DNA of 51,027 nucleotides from Agmasoma carcini (nom. nud.) (GCA_029232285.1 JAOXFI010000052.1:1-51027); one strand, 5' to 3'. Positions 1 through 13,760 are shown, counted from the stretch's first letter. Made by a program: numbers and translations. The notes: a model not told the origin generated them from the sequence alone.

Positions 1-119
1 GAAGTTATTATGGCAAAAGCTGGTCATACATCATATTAAACAAAAATTTGATCAAAATTATCAAAAGAATTTATATAAATTGTGCGATTTAAAAATAAAA
101 AATTTATAGAATTATAAGT

Positions 120-919
120 ATAAAGAGAATCTGGTTGCTTTTAGAACCAAAATGCACTTTTACAAACTATTGATGAAGAATCGCTATTCAATGTTGTGGT
201 AGAAAATGCAAGAAACGAAAAGAAAAAACAAAAAGAGTGAAATCATTTTGAAAAAAGAGAAGTAAAAACAAAGCATGCCAAAGTTTTGAATTTTGCAGAA
301 TTAATGAAAGGCTTAATACTAAGCTTACAATATTTGAAATTTTAGAATTAACATTATATTTTGTTTTTGAATTCCGTACAGAACTGTGAGCAATCTTACA
401 GGTAGAAGACTATCAACAAACTGGAAGTGATTTGAATTGTTCAAAGGGTTTCGCTCTAGGTTGGTATCTGCTACCCAACAAGGAAAATGGTTGGAACGGC
501 TGAGGAACTTATTCAAATAGATGAATCAAAATTTGCAAGAGCGCAAAAAAATATAACAGAAGGCGCTTCTTACGAGGTGATACTCTACTTGAAGAGACAA
601 ATTGAGAGACGAGGTTTTTAACTAAAGAATTTATAGAAATAGAGTTAATGGTCTATAGATTTTTGGATTAATTAAAAGCAGAGATTGCATATATTTATAT
701 GTGAAGAAAAAAGATAGGCCAATATTAATTCCTTTAATTCAAAAACTTTTTGAAGTAGGTTCTGTGATTAAACATTGATGAGTTGTATGTAATTTCAAAT
801 TCGTAAATTTGATTTTTTTCAATTAACACAATAAATAACATAAACCCTATAATAGGGGCCACACACAGTCAATAGAAAGACCTTGGCTTGAATCGAAAAT
901 AAAAATACTTAAAAAATGA
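120..919 (+). mobile_element. Decayed Merlin/IS1595-like transposase, subfamily A
   Basis: Relic of a DDE transposase, readable only across frameshifts and stops. In order: a Cys-rich zinc-ribbon remnant (near 150-240, reading CCGRKCKKRK), a helix-turn-helix-like stretch (TVSNLTGRRLSTNWK, 380-430), the first catalytic block IQIDESKFARAQKN from 511, a beta-strand block ending DRPILIPLIQKLF (about 715-755), and the C-terminal block HTQSIERPWLESKIKILKK at 860-916. The order matches the IS1595/ISXO2-like (Merlin) family. The closest partner in this window is the relic at 26,950-27,730. It is not functional as it stands. I could not define terminal inverted repeats. Confidence 0.8.
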
Positions 920-1129
920 AAGCTGTATGACCTTATATATTTCAATTCATTCTGATTTTATATGTTGGCTATCTTACCGAAGAAAATCGAATGTTATATT
1001 TTTTTCGTTTTGTGTTATATAAAGGCTTTAAATAAATATAAAATAATTAGTTTATTTTTGTATATTAGTAATATAAGAAAAATTGAGATATCAAATCGAA
1101 ACATTACTGTTATTTTTCTTAATTATATT

Positions 1130-1625
1130 TTCTTATAAAAAATAGAGATTCATCTATTTCGACAACGTTGTTTTCCCATTTTCATCGAGACCACCAATTC
1201 TATTATCATTGGACCAAGAATCAACAATAATAATCTTATGACACACTTCAATAGCTAATATATGCCTTTAATAATGGTAGCTCATTAGAAACAGTTTCAT
1301 TGTTTGTGATGCTTGATAATTTATAAATCAATTTTAATATCACAATTAAAGGTGATTTTAGAGAATTAAAATATATTCATTCTAATCGATAGTATTTTCA
1401 GTAACCAGAATTATAAATCCAAATCTACCCATCACTAGCTCATTCTTTTTGTAAATGATATGCTTTAGTCACATCTATAGCAAGCCATTTTATTATGATT
1501 ATTGCTTATTTCTTAATAATGTTGTATAAAAGTTAATATTTGAAAATCTTCATCAGTTTAAATATATTCATCTTCGACTATCTCGTTTCTAGTTGCTCTC
1601 ACCATAATCAAAATTTATATAATTG
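1130..1625 (-). mobile_element. Decayed Merlin-like transposase, N-terminal half
   Basis: Minus-strand relic. It starts near 1625 with an acidic lead, then a stretch with aromatic and polar residues typical of the zinc-ribbon region (about 1400-1480), then a helical region containing LIYKLSSITNNETVSNEL (about 1270-1340), and reaches the first catalytic Asp block EIDESLF at 1140-1160. Nothing recognisable of the later catalytic residues follows toward lower coordinates, where the plus-strand relic ends at 919. The copy is therefore truncated, or its C-terminal half is too decayed to read. Confidence 0.65.
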
Positions 1626-1639
1626 TTTTAATTGTCAAT

Positions 1640-3040
1640 AATAACATGATTATAACAAAACAAATATCTAACATTTAAATAGAAAAGATTTTTCAAAAAC
1701 ATATTATGTTATACATGCACCGTTGATTGTGTATGTTGGATTTTTAATTTTTTGTATTGGTTATATTGTTACGTTTTTTTAAAAAAAATATATAATATTT
1801 ATTAGGCATATATTTGCTTTGATGAACGCTTTACACACATTTCTTATTGTATAAAACTGATTTTAAAGTGAATTGTTAAAAAATTATATTATAATTTAAT
1901 CATTAAGAACATATAGTGACTTGATTTGAATTTTTAATAAAAAATTTCCTATGTTCAAATAGATTCGATAGATCTTAATCGGGTGATTCAGAAGATCATA
2001 ATATTATTTTCATAAAAATTGACAATATACGTCGTCTTGTTTCAAAGTAGAATAGTCTAAATGTATCATTTGTGCTAAAAGATATGTATTATTTACTAAA
2101 TGAACAATAAGTTGCGTGAATAAAATTTTACATATATTAACACTAAGAAAAATAATCTTTTACCTTACATACAACCCAAATATATTAAAATAATTATTAG
2201 AATTTTGTAGATAGAATCTACTTTTAGCCTATCTCCTAAACTTCTTTATATTAATCCCTTCTTATCACTCTAATCTGACAAAAACACGTTTCCGCGCTCT
2301 TTATTGTTTTATATAAATCATCTTTTGTATTTGAAATGTTTTAAAACACAACTTAAACCTGTTTATTTGTATTGGATGGTCAAAAAATAGTACTTAAAAC
2401 TGTTACATAAATATAAAAATTATGTAATGTTTTCTTATAATTTCTGGAATTGTATTTACTGACAAGTTTTTACTAGCTTTAGAGATGTGAAAAAAGAATT
2501 TTCATATTTATTTAAATTATTTACCTCAATAATCTTATGCCTCATGGAACAAGTTTGTCGTCTAAATTATGATTATTTTAAAAACATAATGACTAAATAC
2601 GTCGTATTTTTCAGAAATTAGTCTTATTAAAATTTATTATTCTTTAAGTCTCAAAATATGAATTTAAATTTTATGCAAAGAAGTGATTTTTGTTATATGT
2701 CCGATTTTCGGGTAAATTTACAAATTCGCAAAACAGATATAACAATTTTTTGAAATTTAAATACAATACACACTAATAAAAATAGCAATATTTATATATG
2801 TTGAAATTTTAACAAATTGCCTAAAATCAATCCTTTAAAGGGTATCCAATTTTTTTCTTTTGCGGGGTTCAAAACAAGATTTCAAAAATAGGCATAAAAT
2901 GAATAATTTTGTTGAACATTGAATTTTGTTTTTAAATTCAATCTAAAATATTTTATGTCATTACTAAAAGTGTATAGATATCGTTAAAAAATTTAAATGA
3001 ATTTATAATTTATCAAAATTCTGATTATTAAAAAATTAAG
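1640..3040. other. AT-rich gene desert, nothing recognised
   Basis: No open frame of useful length and no transposase motif that I could read in either strand. It probably holds further decayed mobile-element sequence, but I have no residue-level support for that. Confidence 0.4.
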
Positions 3041-3044
3041 TTGT

Positions 3045-3425
3045 GAAGGAATTGTTGTACAGATGGGTGAAACTTCTTGCAACAAAAGAAGAATAGATAA
3101 TCACCAACAAGTAAAGAGGTAAAAATAATAAGTACAAATAGGTTATTGTTCAATATATGAAAAAATTACACTTAGAAAAATGGCAATCTTGAAGATAATA
3201 TTTTAAGCAATCATAATTTTTAAAAAATAATATGAAAGAAAATACAATTATAAAAACGCATTAACTTTGTTTTTTATCAATGTTGTGCTATTATTGAAAT
3301 GTATCAAAAATGTTGTGAATATCTTGGAATTATTTGTATTCAATGATAGAACACGCCAACTTGATTGAGAATGTATGGGCGCATCCTAAAGATAATATTA
3401 AAACAACGTATGATATTATTTATTC
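3045..3425 (+). mobile_element. Short decayed Merlin-like transposase
   Basis: Two separated blocks of one relic. The first catalytic block reads EGIVVQMGETSCNKRRIDNH at 3045-3104, where the usual IDE has become MGE. The C-terminal block reads IEHANLIENVWAHPKDNIK at 3346-3402, matching the HTNxIExxWxxxK signature of IS1595-type enzymes. Only about 240 bases separate the blocks, less than in the other copies, so an internal deletion is likely. The HAN/IENVWAH form differs from the HTQ relics elsewhere in the window, suggesting a separate subfamily. Confidence 0.65.
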
Positions 3426-3429
3426 TAAC

Positions 3430-4955
3430 CTAATATCTTTTATAAATATTTGATTTGTAGCTTATATAACTTATAGACATAAGGACGGATAAAATATAAA
3501 CTTTATTTCTTTTCACACTTAAAATAATTAAATTACATCTAATACAAGAGAATATTCCATGTTTGTCATTTCGGGTTTTTAAACATTGTATGTATTTTTT
3601 AATTTAATAATTGTTTATAATGAACACCAAAATATCATATTATATGTTTGTACGAGTAATCAGTAAGTAATATAAAAAAATCTGTATATAATGGCAAATT
3701 AGAATTTTCTTTTAATTTAAAGGCCTTATTATTTTCACAAAGATAGTTTTGTACATCTGTATATCAAAAATATTTCATTTCTATTTTTTACATATTTTCT
3801 AATTTAATATATAATAAAATTGTTCTTTTAGATTTTCTTTCTAAATACTTTTTAAATGAAAATTTTTTACAAAGTTGAGCTATTTTTAACTGCCCCAAAG
3901 TTAAAAAACTTTAGTATTTGTTAGAATTTTACTAAAACTAGAAAAGAACTTGCATTTTTAGTTGCACAAAATGTTCAATTAAGCTATATAAAAAACATTA
4001 AATTGTCGAAACCATTTGAAAGAAATATTATGATTAAATAAATGAAATCCGATAACAGTACGTAGTCATAAACGTGCAATCAATTTAATGATTTTGTGTT
4101 ATATGATTGTTCATTTCTTTGAGGAGGTAAGGTGTTGTCTTTTACGACAAGAGAACTATATATAAGACAAAGCATAAAATTATACATATTAGCAACATAA
4201 AAAGCTAAGAATGAAATACATACAACGATGAAGGTATCAAGATTATCACAAAGATAAGTAAAATAATTTTTTGTCTACCTAGACGACAAAATGTTTGGAG
4301 CTATGAGTATAAATTTTGCTAGCAATTTAGTTTTTTAAATAATAAAATTGATCTGTTTATTATGCCCAAATACAACTAAATTTTGAATGTTGTTGTTTCT
4401 ATTTTATAAATTCTTATAAGATAACAAATTCTTAAATATATTTAGTAATCTGTTAGTTTTTTTTGAATATTTAATGTTTAACTAAATATTTTATCAAAAA
4501 ATTTTGATTTAAATCATATGTAATATTTAGCATAAAATCAAATAATGTTATAATTGTTAATTGAGAAAGTTTTATTTAATGATGTGATCGAAACCTGACA
4601 AGATTTGTTAAATATAAGATATTTTTGTATTTAAACAGAATTTTAAAATATTTTTGTAATAGGTAGTCATATTTTATTTATATAAATATTTTAGGTTTTT
4701 TATTTTGCAAAAAAATTATGGAAACAATTATATAATCATGTTTTTTTCATAAATTGTAAAAATGTTACTGTTCTCTTATAAGGCATATGTTTGTTATAAG
4801 TATTTCAATTATAGTGCATTATAGACGATAAAAAATATATAAGTTTAAATTAAAAATTTTATGTTATAATATGTTGAAAATATTGCACTTGTGTCTTTAA
4901 ATCAATTTAATAATTTTACTCCAAAACAGCAATATTTTTTTCATATTATTGTAGC
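3430..4955. other. AT-rich gene desert, nothing recognised
   Basis: No supported gene, RNA or transposase motif. The stretch is dominated by A and T runs, with stops in all frames. Confidence 0.4.
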
Positions 4956-4959
4956 GGCA

Positions 4960-5590
4960 GCAGTTTTTTTAAAAATCTCATTTTATAATTTTTTCATTTT
5001 ATCCTTTAGGTAATGATTCAAAACTTGGGGTTTGACCTGGTTGTTAAAGCCACAAAATTATATATTTGGCAAACTTTTGAATGATACTATACAAAAATAA
5101 TAATATAATTAGGACATCCTTTGAAATAACAATGGATACAATATTATCTTGAATTTTGTTTGGAATCACATGCTTATAAAACCAAGTAATTTTTCAGAAA
5201 TTCAATAATGCGTAAAAATTTGTTATATTGTTATGTAACATCCCCAATGAGATTTAACTTTATAATTTATCATGTTCTCATCTTCAGCATAATTCGATCA
5301 GATCTACGAAAAATTTACAAAAAAATCTGTCGTTCGGATTAATTTCTTAACAATTCCAAGGATTTTCTTTATAAACCTTCCACTTATATCTAAACTTCTT
5401 TTTATATTATAATCAAGCGGTTTACAACCATATCCTATAATAATTTTCAAAATGATATATAGATCTAAGTTGATTTTTTTAGATCTATATGTTTTACGCC
5501 TTTCGCATTGTTTATTATAACACTTCACAAATAAAAATATACTCTTACCGTATTTCGCCGGGTTAGAGCAAGATAGACAATCCACCTATT
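4960..5590 (-). mobile_element. Decayed Merlin-like transposase, subfamily B
   Basis: The N-terminal third is still open for 93 codons (5304-5585, minus). It holds a zinc ribbon, CLSC near the start and CYNKQC about 20 residues later, followed by a basic stretch and helices. It has no in-frame ATG at its 5' end (GTG there). Downstream, after stops and shifts, come KVKSHWG (5242-5261) and a C-terminal CQIYNFVALTTRSN block (5034-5071). The order zinc ribbon, KVKSHxG, HKYNFVNxxT is the same as in the other B relics at 5.8, 14.1, 17.8 and 19.7 kb. Confidence 0.72.
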
Positions 5591-5807
5591 TATCAATGAA
5601 GCAGTTGTTCATAAGAAAGTCGAATCATGGCCAAAATTTTGACTAAAATTGTTAATAATCCTAGAAAACAATGAAATAAGCGAAATGAAAACAGTTGATT
5701 TTTATGTGGGATCTGAACTCATAGGATTCTTGTAAGAATACGGGTTCATTAAAAATAAACTTAAATGCATATCATTTAAAACGAAAATAAATACAAACAC
5801 AATATAG

Positions 5808-6480
5808 ATGGTTATGCGTGAAGATGTATTAAAAGAAAATATGGTAAATTTAAAGCTTACACCTTTTTATGTAGAGGTTCATTTTTTTGAAGACAATAAT
5901 ATTGATATGAGAGAATTGCTTAAAGTAATTATTCGGTATTCTGCACAAGGTCAATTGAGAACAACTACAATCATATGGTGTGATTATATAGGTTTTAATA
6001 CAGTGAAAAAAATAGTTATATTTTTTTAAATCATACCTTACATAGATTTCGGTAATAATAAGCTCAGAGATATAAACAAAATAGTTCAAATTGATAAAAC
6101 AATAATTTATTTCAGGTGTAATTAGCATTGCAGAAGATGTGTATTTAACAAATAAGACGCATTATGGATAGTTGAGGTTAAATAAAGTTATATACAGCGC
6201 GCGTTTGCAAAAATGATTCCTAATAAACAGTAATCAAATATTCTGATAATAATAACTGAGTAGGTTTTACCAAATAGTATAATACATACCCATGAACACA
6301 AATATACAAAAGGTTTAATAAATTAGGTCTTACTCAAGATGTAATATGCATAAATACTGAAATTCATATCCAAAATGTTGAAAGTCTTAATCATAATATA
6401 AAGGTATGAATAAAACAAAGAAGGTTATAATTACAAGCTCTAGGAAATAGTTTGTTAAATAATTTTACTTTGTGTGTAAT
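5808..6480 (+). mobile_element. Decayed Merlin-like transposase, subfamily B
   Basis: Near full-length relic running away from the minus-strand B relic at 4.96-5.59 kb. The first 73 codons are open and contain the helix-turn-helix region (GQLRTTTIIWCDYIGFNTVK). Beyond the stop the reading resumes with NKIVQIDKTIIYF (from about 6076; Asp of the first catalytic block kept), DALWIVEVK (6156-6182), RAFAKMIPNKQ (about 6198-6230) and the C-terminal IQNVESLNHNIKV (6368-6406). It is broken by stops and at least two frameshifts. Confidence 0.78.
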
Positions 6481-6538
6481 AATAGATATTCTATTATATA
6501 AAATATTTTTGAAATATTTGCTATTTAATAAATTTATT

Positions 6539-6682
6539 TGGTTGACTTTTTATTAAAACATCTCTTAAATCTTTCGCAGCATACATTTTAAAAAATATAA
6601 AAATTATTTAACGAGGCAAAATTTACACTTGAATTCTAAGTTGTTCGAATTTTTTATTAAATCATTAAAACAAAGTCAACCA
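6539..6682. mobile_element. Candidate 144-bp MITE with terminal inverted repeats
   Basis: The sequence TGGTTGACTTT at 6539-6549 is matched by its exact reverse complement AAAGTCAACCA at 6672-6682, and similarity continues inward with mismatches (TATTAAAACA against GTTTTAATGA). Both outer flanks read TATT, which could be a 4-bp target duplication, but in DNA this AT-rich it could be chance. There is no coding capacity. It lies just after a subfamily B relic. A long hairpin with no mobility is the alternative. Confidence 0.4.
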
Positions 6683-6689
6683 TATTGAT

Positions 6690-7645
6690 AAGATTTTTTT
6701 TCACTAATTATATAAATTAGTTATATATATTTTTTTCTATCAAATGAATATAATTTTTTGGCAAAAACTGACTATAACATAGTAAAGGAATAAAGAGCAT
6801 ATTTCCTCAGTAAAATTCTATTAATTAAAAAATATAAATCAAAAATAGAATTATTATTAATAGAAAAAAAAGAAATAATAATGAGAAAATGTGATTTATG
6901 TGTTATATAATATAAAGAAAAAATATTTAACTTGCCAAAAGCCAACAAATAATTAAAACAAAGGTTAGAGTATATTTATCTTTTGGTGAGATTTTTTGTA
7001 AAAAATGTTCAATTTATATTTTTAAATTTAATTTAAATAATTGATAGTGATTTTTACTCTTGCAAATACATTTTATTTTTATTGGTTTTACTATATTGCT
7101 TCTTTCTTTAATTTTTGTTTGAATTGATTTTAGCGATTTTCTATATTCTGAGAGTGAATCATACGATTTCTTGCATCAAGAAAGTTTTCTTTGTAATTAG
7201 TATGTCCAACAAAATTAATATTAAACTCATTCTTGCTAAAAATGAGTATGTATAAAATCTATATATATAATATTTGACCTCTCACTAAATAAAATATTTT
7301 TCAATAGCTTCTTTTAAAATTATTTTGAATTTTATTTATTTTTATATCTTAATTTCTTATGTGTTCTAAATATACTTCTATATATGTATATGATTTGACT
7401 TTTCTTCCTTTATTATTTTTTTTCTTTTTAATAATTAGGATTTATCTTTTTAAACTAGACAGTTTTCTCTGCCCCTAATTTTTTATTGTCATGTATATTT
7501 CTTCCTTTTACATATGACATGTTTTTTAAAAAATGTCTAGAGTTATTCTATGTTATTATTTTATATTGAGTATAAAATAATTAAAAATTCAAGTTTTTTA
7601 ATAAAATCTTTATTTCTATGAGTTAAAAACTATTTCATACTCTCA
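6690..7645. other. AT-rich gene desert, nothing recognised
   Basis: No gene-like frame. Long T-rich and A-rich runs with stops in all six frames. Confidence 0.4.
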
Positions 7646-7649
7646 ACCC

Positions 7650-7780
7650 TTTAATATCACAACAATTGCATTCTACAGCATATTTAAGTGTTCCCTTTTC
7701 ATAATATTTATTTTCCCCGCATAATTTACACTCAGCATCAATAAAATCAATATAATATTATAATTCATAAATTGGCGAAA
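7650..7780 (-). mobile_element. Possible Merlin zinc-ribbon fragment
   Basis: On the minus strand about 37 codons read without a stop and contain CKLCGENKYYEKGTLKYAV followed closely by CNCC, a four-Cys pattern like the zinc ribbon at the start of the Merlin transposases here. No catalytic block could be read downstream. It could be the last readable piece of another relic, or an unrelated Cys-rich remnant. Confidence 0.4.
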
Positions 7781-7789
7781 TTTTTCTGT

Positions 7790-10700
7790 TTTTAAATTAA
7801 TATTAAGCTCTTTAACATTATTTATTTTAATCATATTTTTTTACAAAAATTTTACCTCGAAAGTTAAATACATTCTAGGCAAAAAAACTTATAAACGGAA
7901 TTTAAAAAATAAAATTTTATGTAAACAATTTTAGCCTGATATAAAATTTAAACATATCACTTAAAGATATTAAATTTTTTAATATACGGTTTTTATTGCA
8001 AAAATCAATGTTTAAAATTGAAGAAAGTCCAATAATTGGATTTAAAACTTCTAGTTGTTATTTTGCGGTATTTAAGAAAATATAATAAATAAGTTCAAAG
8101 AATTTATCTAACGAAGCGAATTTTGTCAAATATAAAGTCATTAAAGTTTTTGATATAGGAAAATATTGAAAAGAAATATATATACTCAAAAAATTCATTA
8201 TAATATTGATCAAGAATGTATATTTTTCAAATTTACTGGGAAAAGAGATCGACATTGATAAAACTAAATAAATGATTATAAACCAAAGAAAAAGAAAATT
8301 GAAACAATTGGTTTGTTTAAGTCGTATAATAAAAGTGAATTTTTTTTCATAGACAAGTCTAAATACTCTTGATTTTTGATATAACATATATGTATATTAA
8401 TTAAACGAAGATATACCTAGTCCCAGATGCTCAAAAATTGCCATTATATTTATTAAACTAAATAAAGAACTTAAACAAAAATAGAGGAAACATGTGCCAT
8501 TGGTTTTACAGTTTTTAATCTTAAGAACTTAGTATTTTCTATTTTTGAAATTCTTTCTATCGAAAAGATTACACTTCAAAAATTAAGCAACTTTGGCCAA
8601 TGGTTCTTCAATTATTTAAAAAAAACATCTTTCAAAGTAATTTAAAAATTTCAATATCAAAATGTCAAAGATGGTCAAGAAGAAACATAATTTCGCATAT
8701 TATAAAAGAATTAACGTCTTTTGGAAACATTTATGATTTGCGATATAGGGATTTTTTAAAGTCGATACAATACAAAATTAATTTCATGAGGTTTTTTAGA
8801 GGTGTTAATTACAATCGAAACTAAAACCAGACAACAGAGAGAAACTAAACTTTTTGTAACAAGTGAATTCTGTTTTTTAAAGAAAAAGAATCGAATATGA
8901 ATAAATCGATTTGGTTAAGTTGAAAGTGGTATTATCGAAGATAAATCACAACACTATTAAAATCGAATGAGTATATTAAATCTAAAAAAATGGTTTTGAA
9001 ATTATAAATCAAATATATATATTAATCCTAGAAAAGTGAAAATATAAAAAAATCTTTACCGATTAGTTAAATAAAAACATAAAGTTGATTAAAACAATTG
9101 TTTTTATAAATTAAACAGTTTAATTCCTTTTTAATGGGATGTTGATAAAAGAAGCACATTTTATAATAATAAAACTGTTTATCATTTAAGTGGTTTAAAC
9201 AAAAACATTCACTATAACTTGTGTTAGTTATATATTATTTTAATATCTAAATAAAATCATTATATTATACATTAGAAATGAGTTTTTTAAATCTGTTTTC
9301 AAACCACATAATAATAATGTTTTGTACATGATTAGAAATCATTAGATCAACAATATTTTGTGTTTGATTGAAATGTTAGAAATATATCATTATTCTAAAA
9401 ATTTAAAGCATTTTTTGAATTTTATCACCTCTATATTGCATGTATGTTTTTATGAAATGATTCAGAATTAACCAAGTATTACCTGATTTTATATTTAGAC
9501 TTTTTAAATTTATAATATCTGCGACGTAATTATCTTTTCACCAGTATTATTCAAATTAACACCTTCTATCTAATAATGTGTATTAAGAATAAAATATAAG
9601 TTTATTTTTTAATATTTTTATTCTATTCATATTATATTTCATATAACATTAAATATATAAATTCTAATTTTTCAATTAAAAAAGATCATTTAACCTTTAT
9701 TTTTTTATAATTTTTAAAAACTTTAAACATAAATTAACGAAATTAAATGTTTATATATTTTACATATAATTATAATATTCGTATTATATTTACTTCTTGG
9801 AATCAAAACACTTCCAAATAAAAACACAATTTTATTATTTTATGATTAGTTCAGAGCTATAATTTTAAAATATATATTATTTGTATATTGAATATCAGGA
9901 AAAAACATGTATTAAAATACATAAATAGTATCTAAGGTTAAAACATTGCAAAATAGTAGAATTTTAAAACGAATCATCTATTAATAGAATTTATATTATA
10001 CTACATATAAAATAGATTAATAAAAAAAATATTAATATTGAATTACGAAGTCAATATATTTTCATCTGAGAGTAATCAGAAAAATATATATAATCTTTAA
10101 AAAGTATATTTGTCATTGATATATTATTTTTAATATTTCATATGAAGTTGAATATTTCTCAATAAAAGAATATAAAAATTAAGATTAGGAAGTCAAATTA
10201 GATTTTGGCCGCTAGCAGATATAATCCTTCATAGAAATAATATAATTTAAAAATAAAAGATTAAATCGATTTAATAAATAATTATAATTATTGACGAATT
10301 TTGAGGACATTGAATAATAAAAAAATAGAATTATATAGAAGAAAGATACACTAATAATTTGACAATTGCTCAATTAAATGGTTTTATTAAAATATCATTT
10401 GTGTTATAAATAGATAAACGCGTTACCTCTTAGGGCCGATCTGGGAATTTATCAATACCGATAGAATATATAAACTACATCTTAATAAATTTTTATTAAT
10501 TTTAAAATAAGTTGATAATATTTAAAAAATGAAATGATTGAATATCTATATAGTACATCATGTTTTTATGTACAAGTTTATCAAAAAACTAATAACCTTA
10601 TAACACATTAGACAATACAAAAACTGAATATTTTTAATAAATATTTTTTTGTTAGATATTATAGAAAATATAATAAAATAGAATACCACAATATTAAATG

Positions 10701-13200
10701 GTGTATCAAAAACTTTGAAAAGATTTTAATAATCAACTTTATTATTTTTGCTAAAACAACAGTTTTCTGATTTTTATCTTCTAACAAAATTCATTTGGTA
10801 TGCTATGCCAAATACGCTTGAATTTATTTAAAATCAATATTTTCCCATCACAATAATTCATTGTTGCTTAAAAGAATTAAAATGTTGAGATTCATTTAAA
10901 TTTCCAACATTTCAATTTGTTTGATTTTAATATTATTGTGCATGATTTGATATATTTTTAGAATTTCTTCAAAAATATTCCTAAAGTATCAACTTAATAC
11001 TAATATCTTTGTATATTTATATATTGAAATTTATTATATTTTTATTGCCGATTTTAGTAAATGAAAACACCATAATTTTACCTCCTTCGTATTTAATTGT
11101 TAAAAAAATATGTTTTTGATCATAAGCTATAATTTGTCTTTCAAACAATATTGTCTTAAATAATTTAAATGAATATTTATAATTCCATGATATTTATAAC
11201 ATAAGTTATTATTTAATAAATTTTCATTTTTGTTTAATTTGAACACATCATAATATATTTTTTAAAGAAAGAGGCCTTATACATACTTTCTTAAAAAATT
11301 ATAATTAAACCAAAGTCAAATGGTCAATGACTTAAATTTAACATTTAATCCTTCTGTAAATTTTGTATCTCATTTAAGAAAAATATTTGTACCTTTTGAC
11401 AATTTTTATTATTATCAAAGTTGACATTAGAAGATTTTTTTATTGTGCCATAAACATTATACTATTTTTAAATATTATGTACTAATAGATAGGTTTAAAT
11501 TTTAAATGCTACAATATGGCTTCTAACAAAATTAGGCATATGTTTGCACATGCTTTTTTTATAAACATAATATCAAAAATGAGAATATTGTTTTCCGTTT
11601 TTTGGTAATAATTTATATATTGTTCTTTAAAATTATATAAAAGTTTTAAAATCAAATAATTATTCAAAAATGCATTTAAACGTGATCTAATCTATTTAAT
11701 TCATAATAACGTTTTGAAGAACACCATGCTTTTAAGTGCTATTGTAAATGTAAGATGGTATTATGATAATTATAAAAATAAATATTATAATTTATCCATT
11801 ATACTTTTTATTACTGTTTATAGATTTTTCTTCAAAAGCCAAATACTTGTAAATATTACCTTTACTAACTATATTAACACAAAAACTACTTTAAAGAAAT
11901 CAATACCTTATTATGACTGGTTTAAAGTTATTAAATAGTTTATATTCTTTTATTATAATGAATTTTTATTTTGAATTAACAAAAAAATTTTAGTATAACT
12001 TGATTTTTGTAGATTAATTTTATGAAAATATGAAATAATTTATATATTGAATTTATTATTTATATGCTTTTTGTTTAAGATTTTGTGGTTTTATAATATT
12101 TTATTGCTTGTAAAGAATATAGACATGTCGTAATAACGTTGGAAAACACTAATCAGATATAACAGATTTAACTCTCTAAGGCTAAAGAATGTTGTTGAAA
12201 ATAAATTTATAAAACTAATTTGTAATCGATAAACATGCACATCTTTTTTATTAGCGAGGAAGAAGCGCTTTTTGGTTCGCATAATACAATTAAGCCAATT
12301 TAATGTCTTATTTATATTGTTTCATAAAAGGATAAGAATCAAAATTTTATACTGTTTTTATATAGAGTGAATATTGTAAATCAATATTTCTAGTATTTGT
12401 CTCATTTTAATTATTTTCTTTTATAATGGCTCGATTTTTTGCTTTTGTAACTTGATTTATATTTAAAATTCTAACCAGAATGCGTGTAGATGAGAGAAAT
12501 GTTTTAATTTGTGGTATTTATGATGTTTATTTATTTTTTTAGAGCAATCATATAAACAAATTATTAACATGGTATATTGTGTATAAGAAATTAAATATTA
12601 TTAACAATTAAATAAATATATAAAAATTAAAATATCTTTTCTAAATTCTGTAATAGCTTAATATATTATATTTTACACTGATTTTAAATAATTTTTAAAG
12701 ATTATAACTTTATAACAAATTATTTTCTTCATTCTCACTATGTAATATATTCATATTTTCACTTTATATAGATGAAAGAAAACTTGATTTTTTTTTAAAA
12801 TAATTATGTTATTTAAATTGAATTTTAAACAATCTCAAATCAACATATCAGTTTGATTTTTTATACAATAATACAAACTGATATTTAATCTTTTCTTGGC
12901 ATGAAATTATATGAAATATTCGTATTAAGAATTAAAATCATAAAAATGAAAATGTCAAGTCAGTAATAAGATTGTTGTGTCTAATGTATGAAAAATAAAC
13001 AGATTTAAATAATTTATTAGTTATGTTTCAGAACCAGAGGTAAAAATAAAAGGTTGTATTTTATAGCATTTTCATGTTAAATTTATAAAAAATAACCAAT
13101 TTTAACTTCTAAAGAAGAAGAAACAATTTTATAAACCAAATAATATTTTTAATTACCTTAGCAAAAAAATCATAAAGCAAATTGCCAAGGAATTTACAAT
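7790..13200. other. Long AT-rich gene desert
   Basis: The longest stretch of the window without a recognisable feature. A few open frames of 63 to 109 codons occur (for example 8058-8387 minus, 11714-11938 plus), but they have no motif, no start context and a composition expected by chance in such DNA. One strong hairpin lies at 12845-12884. Confidence 0.4.
12845..12884. repeat. Perfect 11-bp inverted repeat (hairpin)
   Basis: ATATCAGTTTG at 12845-12855 and its exact reverse complement CAAACTGATAT at 12874-12884 enclose an 18-base AT-rich spacer. There is no adjacent gene. It may be the fused ends of a deleted element or a chance structure. Confidence 0.6.
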
Positions 13201-13214
13201 ATAGAAAACAAAAG

Positions 13215-13760
13215 AACTGCTTCACTCGGCAGCGTTTAAGATGCAATAAAAAAACGCAGAGATTTTTTTACCTTTATTCAGTTTTGAACATTTTAAGCAA
13301 AATATTTTCTTCAGAAATTTTTTGGGACTTATTAAATGATGTTTATTTGATTAATTGTTAGTATCAGAGAACAGAACATTATTTTTTAAATTGAATGACG
13401 TGGTTTGATTGTCGAAATAGTTGAAACCCATTTATTTACGCGGAAAAATAATATTGGAGAGTTTTTGATATCTGGAAAATTCTGGGTCTTTGGGTGAATC
13501 TGGCGGGAGACAAAAGAAATATTCTGAAGGGTTGAAAACCATAGAAATACAGAAGTCTTTATGGATTTAATACTTTCTGGTGTCGATGAACTTAGTATTA
13601 TTATAAATAATCGCTGTAAATGCTTAAATTATAATCATTTAAAAAACAACATTTCATTTAAGTTCCTTGATCCTGAAAGTATTTTCATAGAAACTCAAAT
13701 CATTTAAAAAACTTTAAAGATCATTGAAACCTTATGTTAAATCATTTTTAATAAATGGTT
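13215..13760 (+). mobile_element. Decayed Merlin-like transposase, subfamily D
   Basis: Readable blocks in order: half of a zinc ribbon with RLRCNKKTQRFF (about 13225-13265), the catalytic block GLIVEIVETHLFTR (13402-13443) in which the first Asp is replaced by Val, FWVFG (about 13480-13494), RETKEIF (about 13508-13528), and a C-terminal region ISFKFLDPESIFIETQII (about 13651-13705) corresponding to the usual NHSxxFVDPxTxxHTQxIE. Loss of the catalytic Asp together with the stops shows it is dead. Spacing between blocks is close to the family norm, so few large indels have occurred. Confidence 0.75.

Noticed and set aside
325..516. 63-codon minus-strand open frame
   Set aside because: It lies opposite the plus-strand transposase relic, which explains the local composition; no motif and no start context.
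8058..8387. 109-codon minus-strand open frame in the desert
   Set aside because: Hydrophobic low-complexity composition, no motif and no start signal; length is possible by chance in very AT-rich DNA.
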